Position numbers and translations under genes: made by a program. A model generated the notes under the pieces. The model saw only the letters and a program-made list of their open reading frames with translations. It searched no databases and was not told the origin of the DNA. Positions 9,056-17,908 of a DNA stretch of 64,000 nucleotides are shown here, piece by piece. The DNA comes from Clostridium sp. AF15-31 (GTDB lineage Bacteria; Bacillota; Clostridia; Lachnospirales; Lachnospiraceae): the NCBI RefSeq assembly GCF_003461625.1, contig NZ_QTXL01000005.1:62001-126000 (forward strand), given 5' to 3'. Positions within the stretch are counted from its first letter, which is position 1; every line of letters starts with the position of its first letter.

Positions 9056-10756
9056 TCAGATGTATTGTGTGTCTGTATTTTCCCGTCCACTTTTATGCTT
9101 TGTAAGGAACTGGATCACACCAAAAGCAACGATAAGTAACAAACTAAGCAGAGATATCCATTTCGATACTGTCTGCATTATGGTTTTTCCGTACCAGACA
9201 CAAATCGTTCCGCTTTTCCCATTCAGTTCCAGTCTGACCAGTCCGGTATCCGGATCTTTGGAAACCGGAAGCAGTTCCTGACTGCCGGCCGGATCGGCTA
9301 CAGTTGCTTCATATCCCTTGTAGTAATATTTCGGAACAACACAACTGTCATAAGTACCATTTACATCAAAGGAATAGCTTCCATCTGAATGATACTCACC
9401 TGTCTCCATCTTCTCATTCTCTCCATACAACCATATCGTTCCACTGTTATCACTGAACACTGTCTGTCCTCTGTCCGCTTCTGATGGCAGCCATTCACAA
9501 AAGCCGATCTCATTTGTATTTGCTGGTGTCTCGATATAGTCATATGAATAATCCATGTGCCGAAGAATCTCCACCTGCCATACGACACTCAGATTAAAGA
9601 CACCGGCCAATACGCAGAGCACAAAACACAGTTTGCAGTTTTTCTCGGATAAAAGACTGTGTCTGTATAATACATATAACTGGTTTCCGATTCCAAATGC
9701 TACAAAAAATTCTGTGAACATATTCAGTCTCCATGGAAACTGCAGACTGATAAGCGGTGTTTTATCTATTAATTTCCATGGGAACAACCGTGTTTCTATG
9801 AGTAACAAACCAACTGCAAGGCAAAGGCACAGAATTGCCTTTTTATTTTTTATCTGTGACCGTAGTCCAAGCATTACCAGTAACAGGAAAATACCAAGCT
9901 CTGCAAAGGAAACTGACAGTCTTCCACTTACAATACCAAGCATCGTCATCATCTCATCCTGTGTCTCAAATGCCGGATTCGTACTGACATAAAATGTTCC
10001 ATCCGCAAATTGTTCCAATACCGGAATCCAGTAAAATGCAGTCAGCAGTACACAACCTAAAATCTCAGCCAGCACGCCCAGAATATGCTTTTTATCCCAT
10101 ACCTTTCGGATACGGAGCAGCACCCATACCACAGCGATTCCAACACATAACACGAAGCTGATCGTGTGACAGAGCAGCAAACCGGAAAATACCAGACATA
10201 ACAACCCTTTTCTCCGTTCTTCCCGTTCTGTATAATCATACAATGCCAGAAATACCAGAGGAATGAATGCCATGGCGACAACTTCTCCCATTGCCGACCG
10301 TCTGTATATATCTTCCAAATGATAATGTCCCATTGTATACAATACCATCGTAACAAGCCCCACAAAATGACTTTTTCCAATTACTTTTCCTGCCCGGTAT
10401 GATGTATAACAGGTCAGTAACAGCAACAAGAAAATATATCCCTTCATGGCTCCTGCCGGTGACAGTCCCATAAAACGAAGCAGGATTGCAGGAAGCAGCA
10501 GGATATCCGGATAAAAGATTCCTGCTCCATAACCATACCCCTCCAGCAGTTTATCATAAATATATGCAGGGAAACCCTGTCCGGTCTTTATTGCATGATA
10601 AACACTTTCTATTCTCAGAATATGAAAAGTCATATCATCTCCCTGCGGAAGCAGTTTCCCCATACATGGTATCATGCACAGCAGACTGACGACCAGCATT
10701 ATAACCAGCCATTCCATTCGTTCTCTTCTGTTGTACCCTTTCTCTTTTAAATCCAT
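9056..10756 (-). CDS. Polytopic membrane protein, PTPS-related / GT-C glycosyltransferase-like
   Basis: 566 residues from MDLKEKGYNRRERMEW; this ATG has AGGAGG 8 bases upstream and an upstream in-frame ATG does not. About a dozen hydrophobic segments fill residues 15-400 and one more lies at the C-terminus. The first loop holds QGDDMTFHILRIESVYHAI and then GAGIFYPDILLLPAILLR, typical of the membrane family annotated as 6-pyruvoyl-tetrahydropterin synthase-related (pfam10131), which looks like a GT-C glycosyltransferase with an acidic first loop. The soluble segment at about 430-530 is probably extracellular. The substrate is unknown. It lies after the purL terminator. Confidence 0.65.
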   Translation of the reverse strand: MDLKEKGYNRRERMEWLVIMLVVSLLCMIPCMGKLLPQGDDMTFHILRIESVYHAIKTGQGFPAYIYDKLLEGYGYGAGIFYPDILLLPAILLRFMGLSPAGAMKGYIFLLLLLTCYTSYRAGKVIGKSHFVGLVTMVLYTMGHYHLEDIYRRSAMGEVVAMAFIPLVFLALYDYTEREERRKGLLCLVFSGLLLCHTISFVLCVGIAVVWVLLRIRKVWDKKHILGVLAEILGCVLLTAFYWIPVLEQFADGTFYVSTNPAFETQDEMMTMLGIVSGRLSVSFAELGIFLLLVMLGLRSQIKNKKAILCLCLAVGLLLIETRLFPWKLIDKTPLISLQFPWRLNMFTEFFVAFGIGNQLYVLYRHSLLSEKNCKLCFVLCVLAGVFNLSVVWQVEILRHMDYSYDYIETPANTNEIGFCEWLPSEADRGQTVFSDNSGTIWLYGENEKMETGEYHSDGSYSFDVNGTYDSCVVPKYYYKGYEATVADPAGSQELLPVSKDPDTGLVRLELNGKSGTICVWYGKTIMQTVSKWISLLSLLLIVAFGVIQFLTKHKSGRENTDTQYI

Positions 10757-10869
10757 AGTCCCCACCTCCTTTATATTTACGTCCGAACCCATGAGAAACC
10801 TTTTCCCATTTTCCGAATTACCATAGCACTTGTCAAAATCATCCACTTATATGGGCTTTGATAAATAAT

Positions 10870-10933
10870 AAAGCCCGCACAATCCTCTCTCAGCCACCAA
10901 ACGGTTATGCCTCAATCCTATCATGCGGGCTTT
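10870..10933 (-). terminator. Terminator after purL
   Basis: AAAGCCCGCA (10870-10879) and TGCGGGCTTT (10924-10933) form a 10-bp GC-rich stem with a 44-base loop, flanked by A/T-rich tails on both sides. It lies 22 bp past the purL stop. Confidence 0.7.
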
Positions 10934-10954
10934 CATTTATGATCTATTATTCTC

Positions 10955-13900
10955 TTACTTGAAGTAATCTACACCACTTTCAAAGATCTTCTGGTTCTGG
11001 TCGCCATAAATATTGACTGCAACCGCACGACCGGTACGCTCTGAATGTCCCATCTTACCAAGTACACGACCATCCGGACTTGTGATACCTTCAATCGCAT
11101 AGTAAGAACCATTGACATTGTAGTACTCATCCATTGTCGGGTTACCGTTCATATCAACATACTGTGTTGCAACCTGACCATTTGCAAACAGCTTCTCACA
11201 CCATTCCTTACTTGCAACAAATCTTCCCTCACCATGTGAGATCGGAATTGTGTATACGCCGCCAAGATCAGCTTCCTTTAACCATGGGGACTTGTTTGTT
11301 ACCACCTTGGTATAAACCATCTTGGACTGATGACGACCGATGCTGTTGATCGTCAATGTAGGTGAATCATCTGTCTGTGGACGGATCTCCCCATAAGGAA
11401 CCAGTCCGAGCTTGATCAGTGCCTGGAATCCGTTACAGATACCAAGTGCAAGACCATCTCTCTGCTGTAACAGCTTCATAACCTCGTCTGCGATCTTCGA
11501 ATTACGGAATGCTGTTGCGATAAACTTACCGGAACCATCCGGTTCATCACCTGCGGAGAATCCACCCGGGAACATGATGATCTGGGACTGGCTGATTGCC
11601 TTTGTAAATGCATCTACAGAATCACGAATGCCCTGTGCTGTCATGTTACGGAATACAATCGTCTCAACCTCTGCACCTGCACGTTCAAATGCCTTTGCAG
11701 AATCATATTCGCAGTTTGTACCCGGGAATACAGGAATGAATACCTTTGGCTTTGCAACCTTATTCTTTGCTGTATATACGGTCTTTGCATCAAAGAGACC
11801 GGTCTTGATCTTCTTCTGTTCTACACCGGACTCTGTAGGGAATACCTTCTCCAGTGTCTTTGTCCATGCAGCAAGTGCTTCATCCATTGTAACTGTTACA
11901 TCACCATAGGTAAATGCTGCGCTGTCATTTACAGTACCGATTTTCTTAACCGGAATACCAAGTGTATTTATATTCTCCGGCTTCACTTCAAGGATGATTG
12001 AACCATAATCCTTGGAAACCAGTTCTCTCTTTGTAATACAGGTATCAATATCTACACCCAGCTTATTACCAAATGCCATCTTGCTGACAGCTTCGATCAT
12101 ACCGCCAAATCCTACAGCATAAGCAGATTCTACCTTATCTGCGAGGATTGCCTGATGTAACAGATCGTACATGGCAAGTACATTCTGATATACCGGGATA
12201 TCATTTTCATCTTTTTCTATATCAAGCTTAACAAGCACATTGCCTGCTTTCTTAAGCTCTGGTGTTACTACGTTCATGTAGCTTGCAACATCAACTGCAA
12301 AGGAAACCAGTGTCGGAGGAACATCAATATCATTGAAGGTTCCTGACATACTGTCTTTACCACCGATAGATGGAAGTCCAAGTCCGACCTGAACATCATA
12401 TGCACCAAGCAAGGCTGCAAATGGCTGACCCCATCTGTATGGATCTGTTCCGAGTCTCTTGAAATACTCCTGGAAAGTCAGACGGATCTTTGATACATCA
12501 CCACCGGCTGCTGCGATCTTTGCTGCAGATGTAACAACTGCATATACGGAACCATGATATGGGCTCCAGCTTGACAGATATGGATCAAATCCATAACTCA
12601 TCATTGTGATCGTATCGGTCTTACCCTTCATAACAGGAAGCTTTGCGATCATTGTCTGTGTCGGTGTAAGCTGATACTTTCCACCATATGGCATCGTTAC
12701 TGTGCCTGCTCCGATCGAGCTGTCGAACATCTCAACAAGACCCTTCTGTGAACATACATTCAGATCTGATAATGTGTCGATCCATGCTTTCTTTACATCT
12801 TCCGGTTCTTTTACAGAATCGAAATAATTATCTGCCTTTGCAGGAATCTCTACCTTAACATCTGTTTCCTGATGTGCGCCGTTTGTATCGAGGAATGCAC
12901 GGGAGATATTTACGATCTCTTTTCCTCTCCATGTCAGAACCAGTCTTGGTTCTTCTGTTACTTCTGCTACAACAACGGCTTCCAGATTCTCTTCATCCGC
13001 ATACTTAAGCATCGTATCTACATCTTTTGGATCTACTACGATAGCCATACGCTCCTGAGATTCTGAAATAGCAAGCTCTGTTCCATCCAGACCTGCATAT
13101 TTCTTTGGAACCTTGTCCAGATCTACAACTAGACCAGGTGCAAGTTCTCCGATTGCTACGGATACACCGCCGGCACCAAAGTCATTACATTTCTTTATGA
13201 TAGAAGCAACTTCTTCTCTTCTGAACAGTCGCTGGATCTTTCTCTCTGTTGGAGGATTACCCTTCTGTACTTCTGCACCACAGGTCTCAAGAGACTGGCT
13301 GTTATGTGCCTTGGATGATCCGGTTGCTCCACCACAACCGTCACGACCGGTACGTCCGCCGAGAAGGATGATCTTATCTCCCGGATCAGAATTCAGACGT
13401 TTTACCGCACGTCTTGGAGCTGCACCCATAACTGCTCCGATCTCCATTCTCTTTGCTACATAATCCGGATGATATATTTCATTTACAAGTCCTGTTGCAA
13501 GACCGATCTGGTTACCATATGAGCTGTAACCTGCTGCTGCGGTCGTAACGATCTTTCTCTGTGGAAGCTTTCCAGGAAGAGTATCCTTTAAAGACTTTGT
13601 AGGATCTGCTGCTCCGGTTACTCGCATAGCCTGATATACATATCCTCTACCTGACAACGGATCACGGATCGCACCACCAAGACAGGTAGCAGCACCACCA
13701 AACGGTTCGATCTCAGTTGGGTGGTTATGTGTCTCGTTCTTGAAGAATACGAGCCATTCCTCTGTCTCACCGTCTACTTCTACAGGAACGATGATACTGC
13801 AGGCATTGATCTCATCGGATACTTCCATATCGTCTAATTTGCCCGCTGCCTTTAACTGCTTCATACCCATAAGGGCTATATCCATCAGACAGATGAACTT

Positions 13901-14710
13901 ATCATCTCTGTCCTTGTACATTTCTTTCATCTCTGCCCGGTAAGCATCAAATGTCTTCTCAAGCATATCCTTATAATCACCATCATCAAATTCAACATTT
14001 GTAAGCTCTGTTGAGAATGTGGTATGACGGCAATGATCAGACCAGTATGTATCCAGCACACGGATCTCTGTCATAGATGGATCACGCTTCTCTTCACCCT
14101 TGAAATACTTCTGGATATGAAGGAAATCCTTAAATGTCATCGCAAGTCCGAGGGAATCATATAACTCCTTTAACTTGTCCTCTGCCATATCCTTAAAGCC
14201 ATCAAAGACAATAACATCGGCCGGTTCTTCATACTCGGTAACAAGTGTCTCAGGGATCTCCATACCACAGGCTCTGGAATCTACCGGGTTGATACAGTAT
14301 TCCATAACTGCTTTTAACTGCTCATCCGTTACATTACCGGATAAAATATATGTTGTGGCTGTCTTTATGATAGGATCTTCATCTTCATTTAAAAGCTTAA
14401 CACATTGTTCTGCTGAATCTGCTCTCTGATCGAACTGTCCCGGAAGGAACTCAACAGAAAATACCTTATCTGTATCTGCCATTGGAAGATTATCTCCCTC
14501 GTAGATCATATCGATCGGTGGCTCTGAAAATACTGTAACCAGTGCTTTTTTGTATGTTTCTTCAGACAGATTCTCAATATCGTAACGAACCAGTACTCTT
14601 ACATACTCAGCATCGATATTCAGATAGTTCTTGATCTCGTCATGAAGTTCCTTTGCCTTAACTGCATAGTCAGGCTTCTTTTCAACATAAACTCTCTTAA
14701 CTGTGCTCAT
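10955..14710 (-). CDS. purL: Phosphoribosylformylglycinamidine synthase, single-chain
   Basis: 1251 residues. MSTVKRVYVEKKPDY is taken as start because GGAGG lies upstream of that ATG; an upstream in-frame ATG has no such site. Order: N-terminal PurS-like region, linker, two AIR-synthase type ATP-binding halves (DTYWSDHCRHTTFSTE, FKNETHNHPTEIEPFGGAAT, GGKDSMSGTFND) and a C-terminal class-I glutamine amidotransferase with its cysteine in LGICNGFQAL and GGFSAGDEPDGSG. It makes FGAM from FGAR, glutamine and ATP. The fused form is common in Clostridia. No other pur gene is adjacent, so it is a lone purine gene. Confidence 0.96.
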   Translation of the reverse strand: MSTVKRVYVEKKPDYAVKAKELHDEIKNYLNIDAEYVRVLVRYDIENLSEETYKKALVTVFSEPPIDMIYEGDNLPMADTDKVFSVEFLPGQFDQRADSAEQCVKLLNEDEDPIIKTATTYILSGNVTDEQLKAVMEYCINPVDSRACGMEIPETLVTEYEEPADVIVFDGFKDMAEDKLKELYDSLGLAMTFKDFLHIQKYFKGEEKRDPSMTEIRVLDTYWSDHCRHTTFSTELTNVEFDDGDYKDMLEKTFDAYRAEMKEMYKDRDDKFICLMDIALMGMKQLKAAGKLDDMEVSDEINACSIIVPVEVDGETEEWLVFFKNETHNHPTEIEPFGGAATCLGGAIRDPLSGRGYVYQAMRVTGAADPTKSLKDTLPGKLPQRKIVTTAAAGYSSYGNQIGLATGLVNEIYHPDYVAKRMEIGAVMGAAPRRAVKRLNSDPGDKIILLGGRTGRDGCGGATGSSKAHNSQSLETCGAEVQKGNPPTERKIQRLFRREEVASIIKKCNDFGAGGVSVAIGELAPGLVVDLDKVPKKYAGLDGTELAISESQERMAIVVDPKDVDTMLKYADEENLEAVVVAEVTEEPRLVLTWRGKEIVNISRAFLDTNGAHQETDVKVEIPAKADNYFDSVKEPEDVKKAWIDTLSDLNVCSQKGLVEMFDSSIGAGTVTMPYGGKYQLTPTQTMIAKLPVMKGKTDTITMMSYGFDPYLSSWSPYHGSVYAVVTSAAKIAAAGGDVSKIRLTFQEYFKRLGTDPYRWGQPFAALLGAYDVQVGLGLPSIGGKDSMSGTFNDIDVPPTLVSFAVDVASYMNVVTPELKKAGNVLVKLDIEKDENDIPVYQNVLAMYDLLHQAILADKVESAYAVGFGGMIEAVSKMAFGNKLGVDIDTCITKRELVSKDYGSIILEVKPENINTLGIPVKKIGTVNDSAAFTYGDVTVTMDEALAAWTKTLEKVFPTESGVEQKKIKTGLFDAKTVYTAKNKVAKPKVFIPVFPGTNCEYDSAKAFERAGAEVETIVFRNMTAQGIRDSVDAFTKAISQSQIIMFPGGFSAGDEPDGSGKFIATAFRNSKIADEVMKLLQQRDGLALGICNGFQALIKLGLVPYGEIRPQTDDSPTLTINSIGRHQSKMVYTKVVTNKSPWLKEADLGGVYTIPISHGEGRFVASKEWCEKLFANGQVATQYVDMNGNPTMDEYYNVNGSYYAIEGITSPDGRVLGKMGHSERTGRAVAVNIYGDQNQKIFESGVDYFK

Positions 14711-14879
14711 AAAAACCTCCATTTTTATCATATGTTTTTTCCCATATTCCGGGAATTCATATTATTACAAGCGTTTTACAACGCCTATGATACCACTTTT
14801 GAAATTCATTGAATAGCTTTTTTCAGCTTTTCTTTTTAAATTGTTGCTGTTTACCGAATAAACCTCAAAACAGCCATCT
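14711..14879 (-). promoter_or_regulatory. purL leader region
   Basis: 169 bp between the M14 pair and purL. On the minus strand it contains a TATCAT -10-like hexamer with a weak TTCAAT upstream, then two small hairpins (GCGTT/AACGC, TTCCC/GGGAA) before the purL ribosome binding site. No purine riboswitch core is recognisable. Confidence 0.3.
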
Positions 14880-15818
14880 TTAATTGTGCAGTCTGCGGAT
14901 AAGCTTGAATACCACTGAATTCTGATAGATCATCGGTGCATTCTGCGCATAGAAAATAATTCCATCTGTCGGTGCGTAAATATCGGCTGCGATCTCTCCG
15001 GTCATCGGATTTATAACATTTGCAATAACATTTCCCCGAACCACTTCATCTCCCGGACTTACAAACCGCTTTAAAAAACCACCGGATTTATCCGACTTGA
15101 CAGACAGCAGCTCCTCCTCATCAAGAACAGTCGATATATAACCTGCATGACAGTTGTACCGGATGATTCCCATTCTGGTCAGGAATCGGAGTACCGCTGA
15201 AACCGCATGTGACGCACTCTCACTGTCAATCTTCTCCGTCACACCGGAATACACGGAAAACGCCTCGGTTCCTCCGATCTGCCAGTTATAATTTAAAGTT
15301 GCCTTATCATATGCCCTCGGTTCTGCTGTCAGAACATAAGGAAGACCAAACAGATTGGCCAGACTGGTACTCTGCTTTCCCGTCTCCATCATTCTGACAT
15401 GCGGGATAAATTCTCCATCCATATAAAAGCTTGCAAACTGTATTCCATACGCATAATCTTTTACATGATCCATAACCGCTGCCGCTATCCTGCTGGTCGC
15501 CTGTCCTTCCGGATTTCCCGGAAAAGCACGGTTCACATCAGAATTATCAGAGATCCAGTATTTCTTACCGACATTAAAGGAACTGTAATTTAAGGATGGA
15601 ATCAGCAGTATCTGTTTTCCCGATACGATTGCTCCTCTTGTCTCAAGTTCGCTTAATTTTTTTGACAGCAGGGAGCAGATGTATAACTGCTGGAATTCAT
15701 TTCCGCGCATAGCGCCCATGATACATGCCGCCTTTTCTCCTGTTCCGAAGCTGAAGCCTTTAATGGAATATTCTCCACGATAGGCGGTGTTCATCGTATA
15801 TATGATCTCTTTACGCAT
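14880..15818 (-). CDS. M14-type succinylglutamate desuccinylase/aspartoacylase paralogue, probably inactive
   Basis: 312 residues, same fold as its upstream neighbour: zinc-peptidase-like domain (1-220), then a C-terminal beta-barrel (SPGDEVVRGNVIANV, PTDGIIFYAQNAPM). The family HGxE metal motif reads MRGNE (R38 for His, E41 kept). The second metal His position in the neighbour's VDLHSS reads IQFASF (A129). The catalytic Glu of VESG reads VYSG (Y190). The FPG substrate segment (DVNRAFPGNPEG) is kept. I infer a pseudoenzyme that partners the active paralogue. It overlaps the upstream gene by 8 bp, so the two are probably translated together and in equal amounts. The substrate is unknown. Confidence 0.75.
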   Translation of the reverse strand: MRKEIIYTMNTAYRGEYSIKGFSFGTGEKAACIMGAMRGNEFQQLYICSLLSKKLSELETRGAIVSGKQILLIPSLNYSSFNVGKKYWISDNSDVNRAFPGNPEGQATSRIAAAVMDHVKDYAYGIQFASFYMDGEFIPHVRMMETGKQSTSLANLFGLPYVLTAEPRAYDKATLNYNWQIGGTEAFSVYSGVTEKIDSESASHAVSAVLRFLTRMGIIRYNCHAGYISTVLDEEELLSVKSDKSGGFLKRFVSPGDEVVRGNVIANVINPMTGEIAADIYAPTDGIIFYAQNAPMIYQNSVVFKLIRRLHN

Positions 15819-16755
15819 TATTTGTCACACCTCCAAATATTCTGGCAACCAGCGAGCCTTCCTCGATCACCGGATAAGCGCGAAGTGAGAATACCACGCC
15901 TCTTCTTGGTGACAGGATCGTCTCTTCGACAGAACCGGTCAGTACATTTACGATCTGTCCGATCACATCTCCCTTTTCGACTACGCCTGAGTGCTTTACC
16001 TTTGGTATAAAGATACCACTGCTCTCTGCATTCACAAAAGAAACATCCGTATCTCGGGCAATCTTCGGCATATGTGTATTATATGCGCAGCCATCCCAGA
16101 TCCCCATATATTCCATCAATGAAAATAATCCTTCAACGATCTGATCCGCATAGTCATAATCGATCATAAGTGCAACACCTGATTCTACGACCATACTCTT
16201 TACTCCGATCTCATTTAACGAGTATGCAAGGCTTCCTTCCATAACGGTAGAGGATGGATGCACCCATACAACATCCGTATTCATTCTGGCAGCATACGGA
16301 AGAATATCATCGGCAATATCCGAATTCACCCGTACCTGTGGTAATTCTTTCAAATATACGCTGCTGGAATGCAGATCGACGCAGATATCCGAACCTTTAA
16401 TATCCTGCAGCACAAGTGCCGCCGTATACTCCCCGACCGTTCCTTCTGTAGAACCCGGAAACAATGTGTTCATATCAATATCAAACACGGGAACATCTCT
16501 CACCTGTGCTTCTAAGCCCATTGGATTAATAAACGGATATATGTCCACGATTCCTTTTAATTTATCAAAATCCTTTTTGATCCGTCGGATCACCTCATAG
16601 CAGATATACTGTCCTGCCACTTCATCTCCATGTACACCGGATACAATACTTAATCTTTTTTCTTTTCCTGTGGCAAAATCGGGAGCCAGACGATTTTTCT
16701 TTACCCGCATTACCTCATCGATCAGCATATCTGCTGACGCTACTGTTTCTATCAT
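15811..16755 (-). CDS. M14-type zinc amidohydrolase (succinylglutamate desuccinylase/aspartoacylase family)
   Basis: 314 residues from MIETVASADMLIDE; the ATG at 16753-16755 follows AAGGAAGAAG, whereas an upstream in-frame ATG lies inside a hairpin. Zinc ligands are seen as GVHGDE (H42, E45) and VDLHSS (H129), and the catalytic base as VESG (E191). The FPG segment reads DMNTLFPGSTEG, without the usual arginine after Asn. The C-terminal barrel carries SGVVEKGDVIGQIVNVLTG. Family members remove N-acyl groups from amino acids or amino sugars. The product of the pair is unknown. It lies behind its own promoter and a terminator-like hairpin. Confidence 0.8.
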   Translation of the reverse strand: MIETVASADMLIDEVMRVKKNRLAPDFATGKEKRLSIVSGVHGDEVAGQYICYEVIRRIKKDFDKLKGIVDIYPFINPMGLEAQVRDVPVFDIDMNTLFPGSTEGTVGEYTAALVLQDIKGSDICVDLHSSSVYLKELPQVRVNSDIADDILPYAARMNTDVVWVHPSSTVMEGSLAYSLNEIGVKSMVVESGVALMIDYDYADQIVEGLFSLMEYMGIWDGCAYNTHMPKIARDTDVSFVNAESSGIFIPKVKHSGVVEKGDVIGQIVNVLTGSVEETILSPRRGVVFSLRAYPVIEEGSLVARIFGGVTNNA

Positions 16756-16775
16756 TTCTTCTTCCTTTACAGCAA

Positions 16776-16804
16776 AAAACAGAGCCCCCATGGCGCTCTG
16801 TTTT
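16776..16804 (-). terminator. Terminator of spo0A, also inside the M14 leader (possible attenuator)
   Basis: AAAACAGAGC (16776-16785) and GCTCTGTTTT (16795-16804) form a 10-bp stem with a 9-base loop and a T-run on each strand. It ends the spo0A transcript, but it also lies downstream of a good promoter at 16870-16899 that reads into the M14 genes, so their transcript must pass through it. Confidence 0.75.
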
Positions 16805-16869
16805 GTTTTTTATTTATTAGGATCCTTGTCTTATACAGGATTTCCATCTTTTATTTCAGCACCTTATCT

Positions 16870-16899
16870 ATTATACACGTTTCTCTCGTTATACGTCAA
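16870..16899 (-). promoter_or_regulatory. Vegetative promoter for the M14 pair
   Basis: Minus strand TTGACG (16894-16899) and a perfect TATAAT (16870-16875) spaced by 18 bp, about 25 bp past the spo0A stop. Predicted start near 16862, giving a leader of about 107 nt with the terminator-like hairpin in it. Confidence 0.7.
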
Positions 16900-16923
16900 C
16901 AAACAAGGAACTTTTTATACACA

Positions 16924-17736
16924 TCATGCCCTTTTTCGATATTCGATCCGGAGCTTATCTGCGATCAGTGCAATAAATTCTGAATTTGTTGGTTTACCTT
17001 TACCAGCATTCACCGTATATCCAAAAATATCATTGATCACATCGATCTGTCCTCTGCTCCATGCAACCTCGATCGCATGACGAATCGCACGTTCTACGCT
17101 GGATGATGTCGTTTTATATTTCTTTGCAATCGTCGGATATAAAAGCTTCGTTATGTAATTCAACATATTGACATCGTTTACTGCCATAATGATTCCTTCA
17201 CGAATATATTGATAACCCTTTATATTAGCCGGAATCCCTATATCCCTGATAATATCCGTTACATCACTCTCAATATTATTCGCTGCACCAGACAGTCCCT
17301 CTCTATTCTGGATGCAGATCAGATCTTTTGAGATCTCAGTCTGAACCTCTTTTCTTCTGTTGTAAATCTGATGAATTCTTGCAATGAGCTGCTCAGAATT
17401 ATATGGTTTCAATACATAAAAAGATGCCCCCAGTTCGAATGCGCACCGTATCAGTCTCTGCGAACCAACCGATGTTACAATGACAAATAATGTATCTGGG
17501 CATTCGCCTGATTCCCGGATCTGTTCCATTACCCCTAATCCATCCAGAACCGGAAGACAGATATCTAAAAGTACAACATCTGGCTGATATTTTTTTATTG
17601 ATTCGATCGCACTCTCCCCATCACTTACCTTATCAAGAACCCTCATCCCTGTTCTTGTGTTCGCTGCTGTAAGCTGACGTGCTATTAATTCACAGTCGCT
17701 ATCAGCAATAATAATACTGATTTCTTGATTGTTCAT
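16924..17736 (-). CDS. spo0A: Stage 0 sporulation protein A, canonical copy
   Basis: 270 residues. The receiver domain (1-125) keeps the acid pocket (D12, D14), phospho-acceptor D58, T88 and K110. The C-terminal Spo0A effector domain (150-270) has the recognition helix [19 protein letters not shown], almost identical to Bacillus Spo0A, which binds TGTCGAA boxes. It is the master switch for sporulation and, in gut Clostridia, often for stationary-phase metabolism. Its promoter carries 0A boxes, pointing to autoregulation. It lies directly after a divergent paralogue; spoIVB, its usual neighbour, is not present. Ends in an intrinsic terminator. Confidence 0.95.
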   Translation of the reverse strand: MNNQEISIIIADSDCELIARQLTAANTRTGMRVLDKVSDGESAIESIKKYQPDVVLLDICLPVLDGLGVMEQIRESGECPDTLFVIVTSVGSQRLIRCAFELGASFYVLKPYNSEQLIARIHQIYNRRKEVQTEISKDLICIQNREGLSGAANNIESDVTDIIRDIGIPANIKGYQYIREGIIMAVNDVNMLNYITKLLYPTIAKKYKTTSSSVERAIRHAIEVAWSRGQIDVINDIFGYTVNAGKGKPTNSEFIALIADKLRIEYRKRA

Positions 17737-17785
17737 TATTCAATCCCCCTTAATCTTTTTTGTTTGAAAAATCGACTGTTTCTAA

Positions 17786-17874
17786 AGTATATTTGTGATT
17801 TCGACAAATGTCAAGAACTTACCAGGTTCACAGAACCCCCTCTGATAAGTGAATTTTTATCCATTTTTCGACAT
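17786..17874 (-). promoter_or_regulatory. spo0A promoter with 0A boxes
   Basis: Minus strand TTGACA (17809-17814), 17 bp, TATACT (17786-17791). A perfect 0A box TTTGTCGAAA (17799-17808) abuts the -35 inside the spacer, and a second ATGTCGAAAA lies upstream at 17865-17874. The placement inside the spacer suggests repression or tight feedback, with possible activation from the upstream site. Confidence 0.75.
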
Positions 17875-17908
17875 ATTTCGTCGTCACCTGATAGAATGCA
17901 CCATATTT

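Noticed and set aside
14711..14879. Purine riboswitch or PurR box before purL
   Set aside because: No purine aptamer core; GTTTACCGAATAAAC near 14850 only loosely resembles a PurR-like box.
16756..16791. Longer N-terminus for the active M14 protein
   Set aside because: The extra codons lie in the terminator hairpin and the ATG has no ribosome site.
17737..17908. Possible small gene between the two spo0A copies
   Set aside because: No frame with a ribosome site; the region is accounted for by the promoter and 0A boxes.
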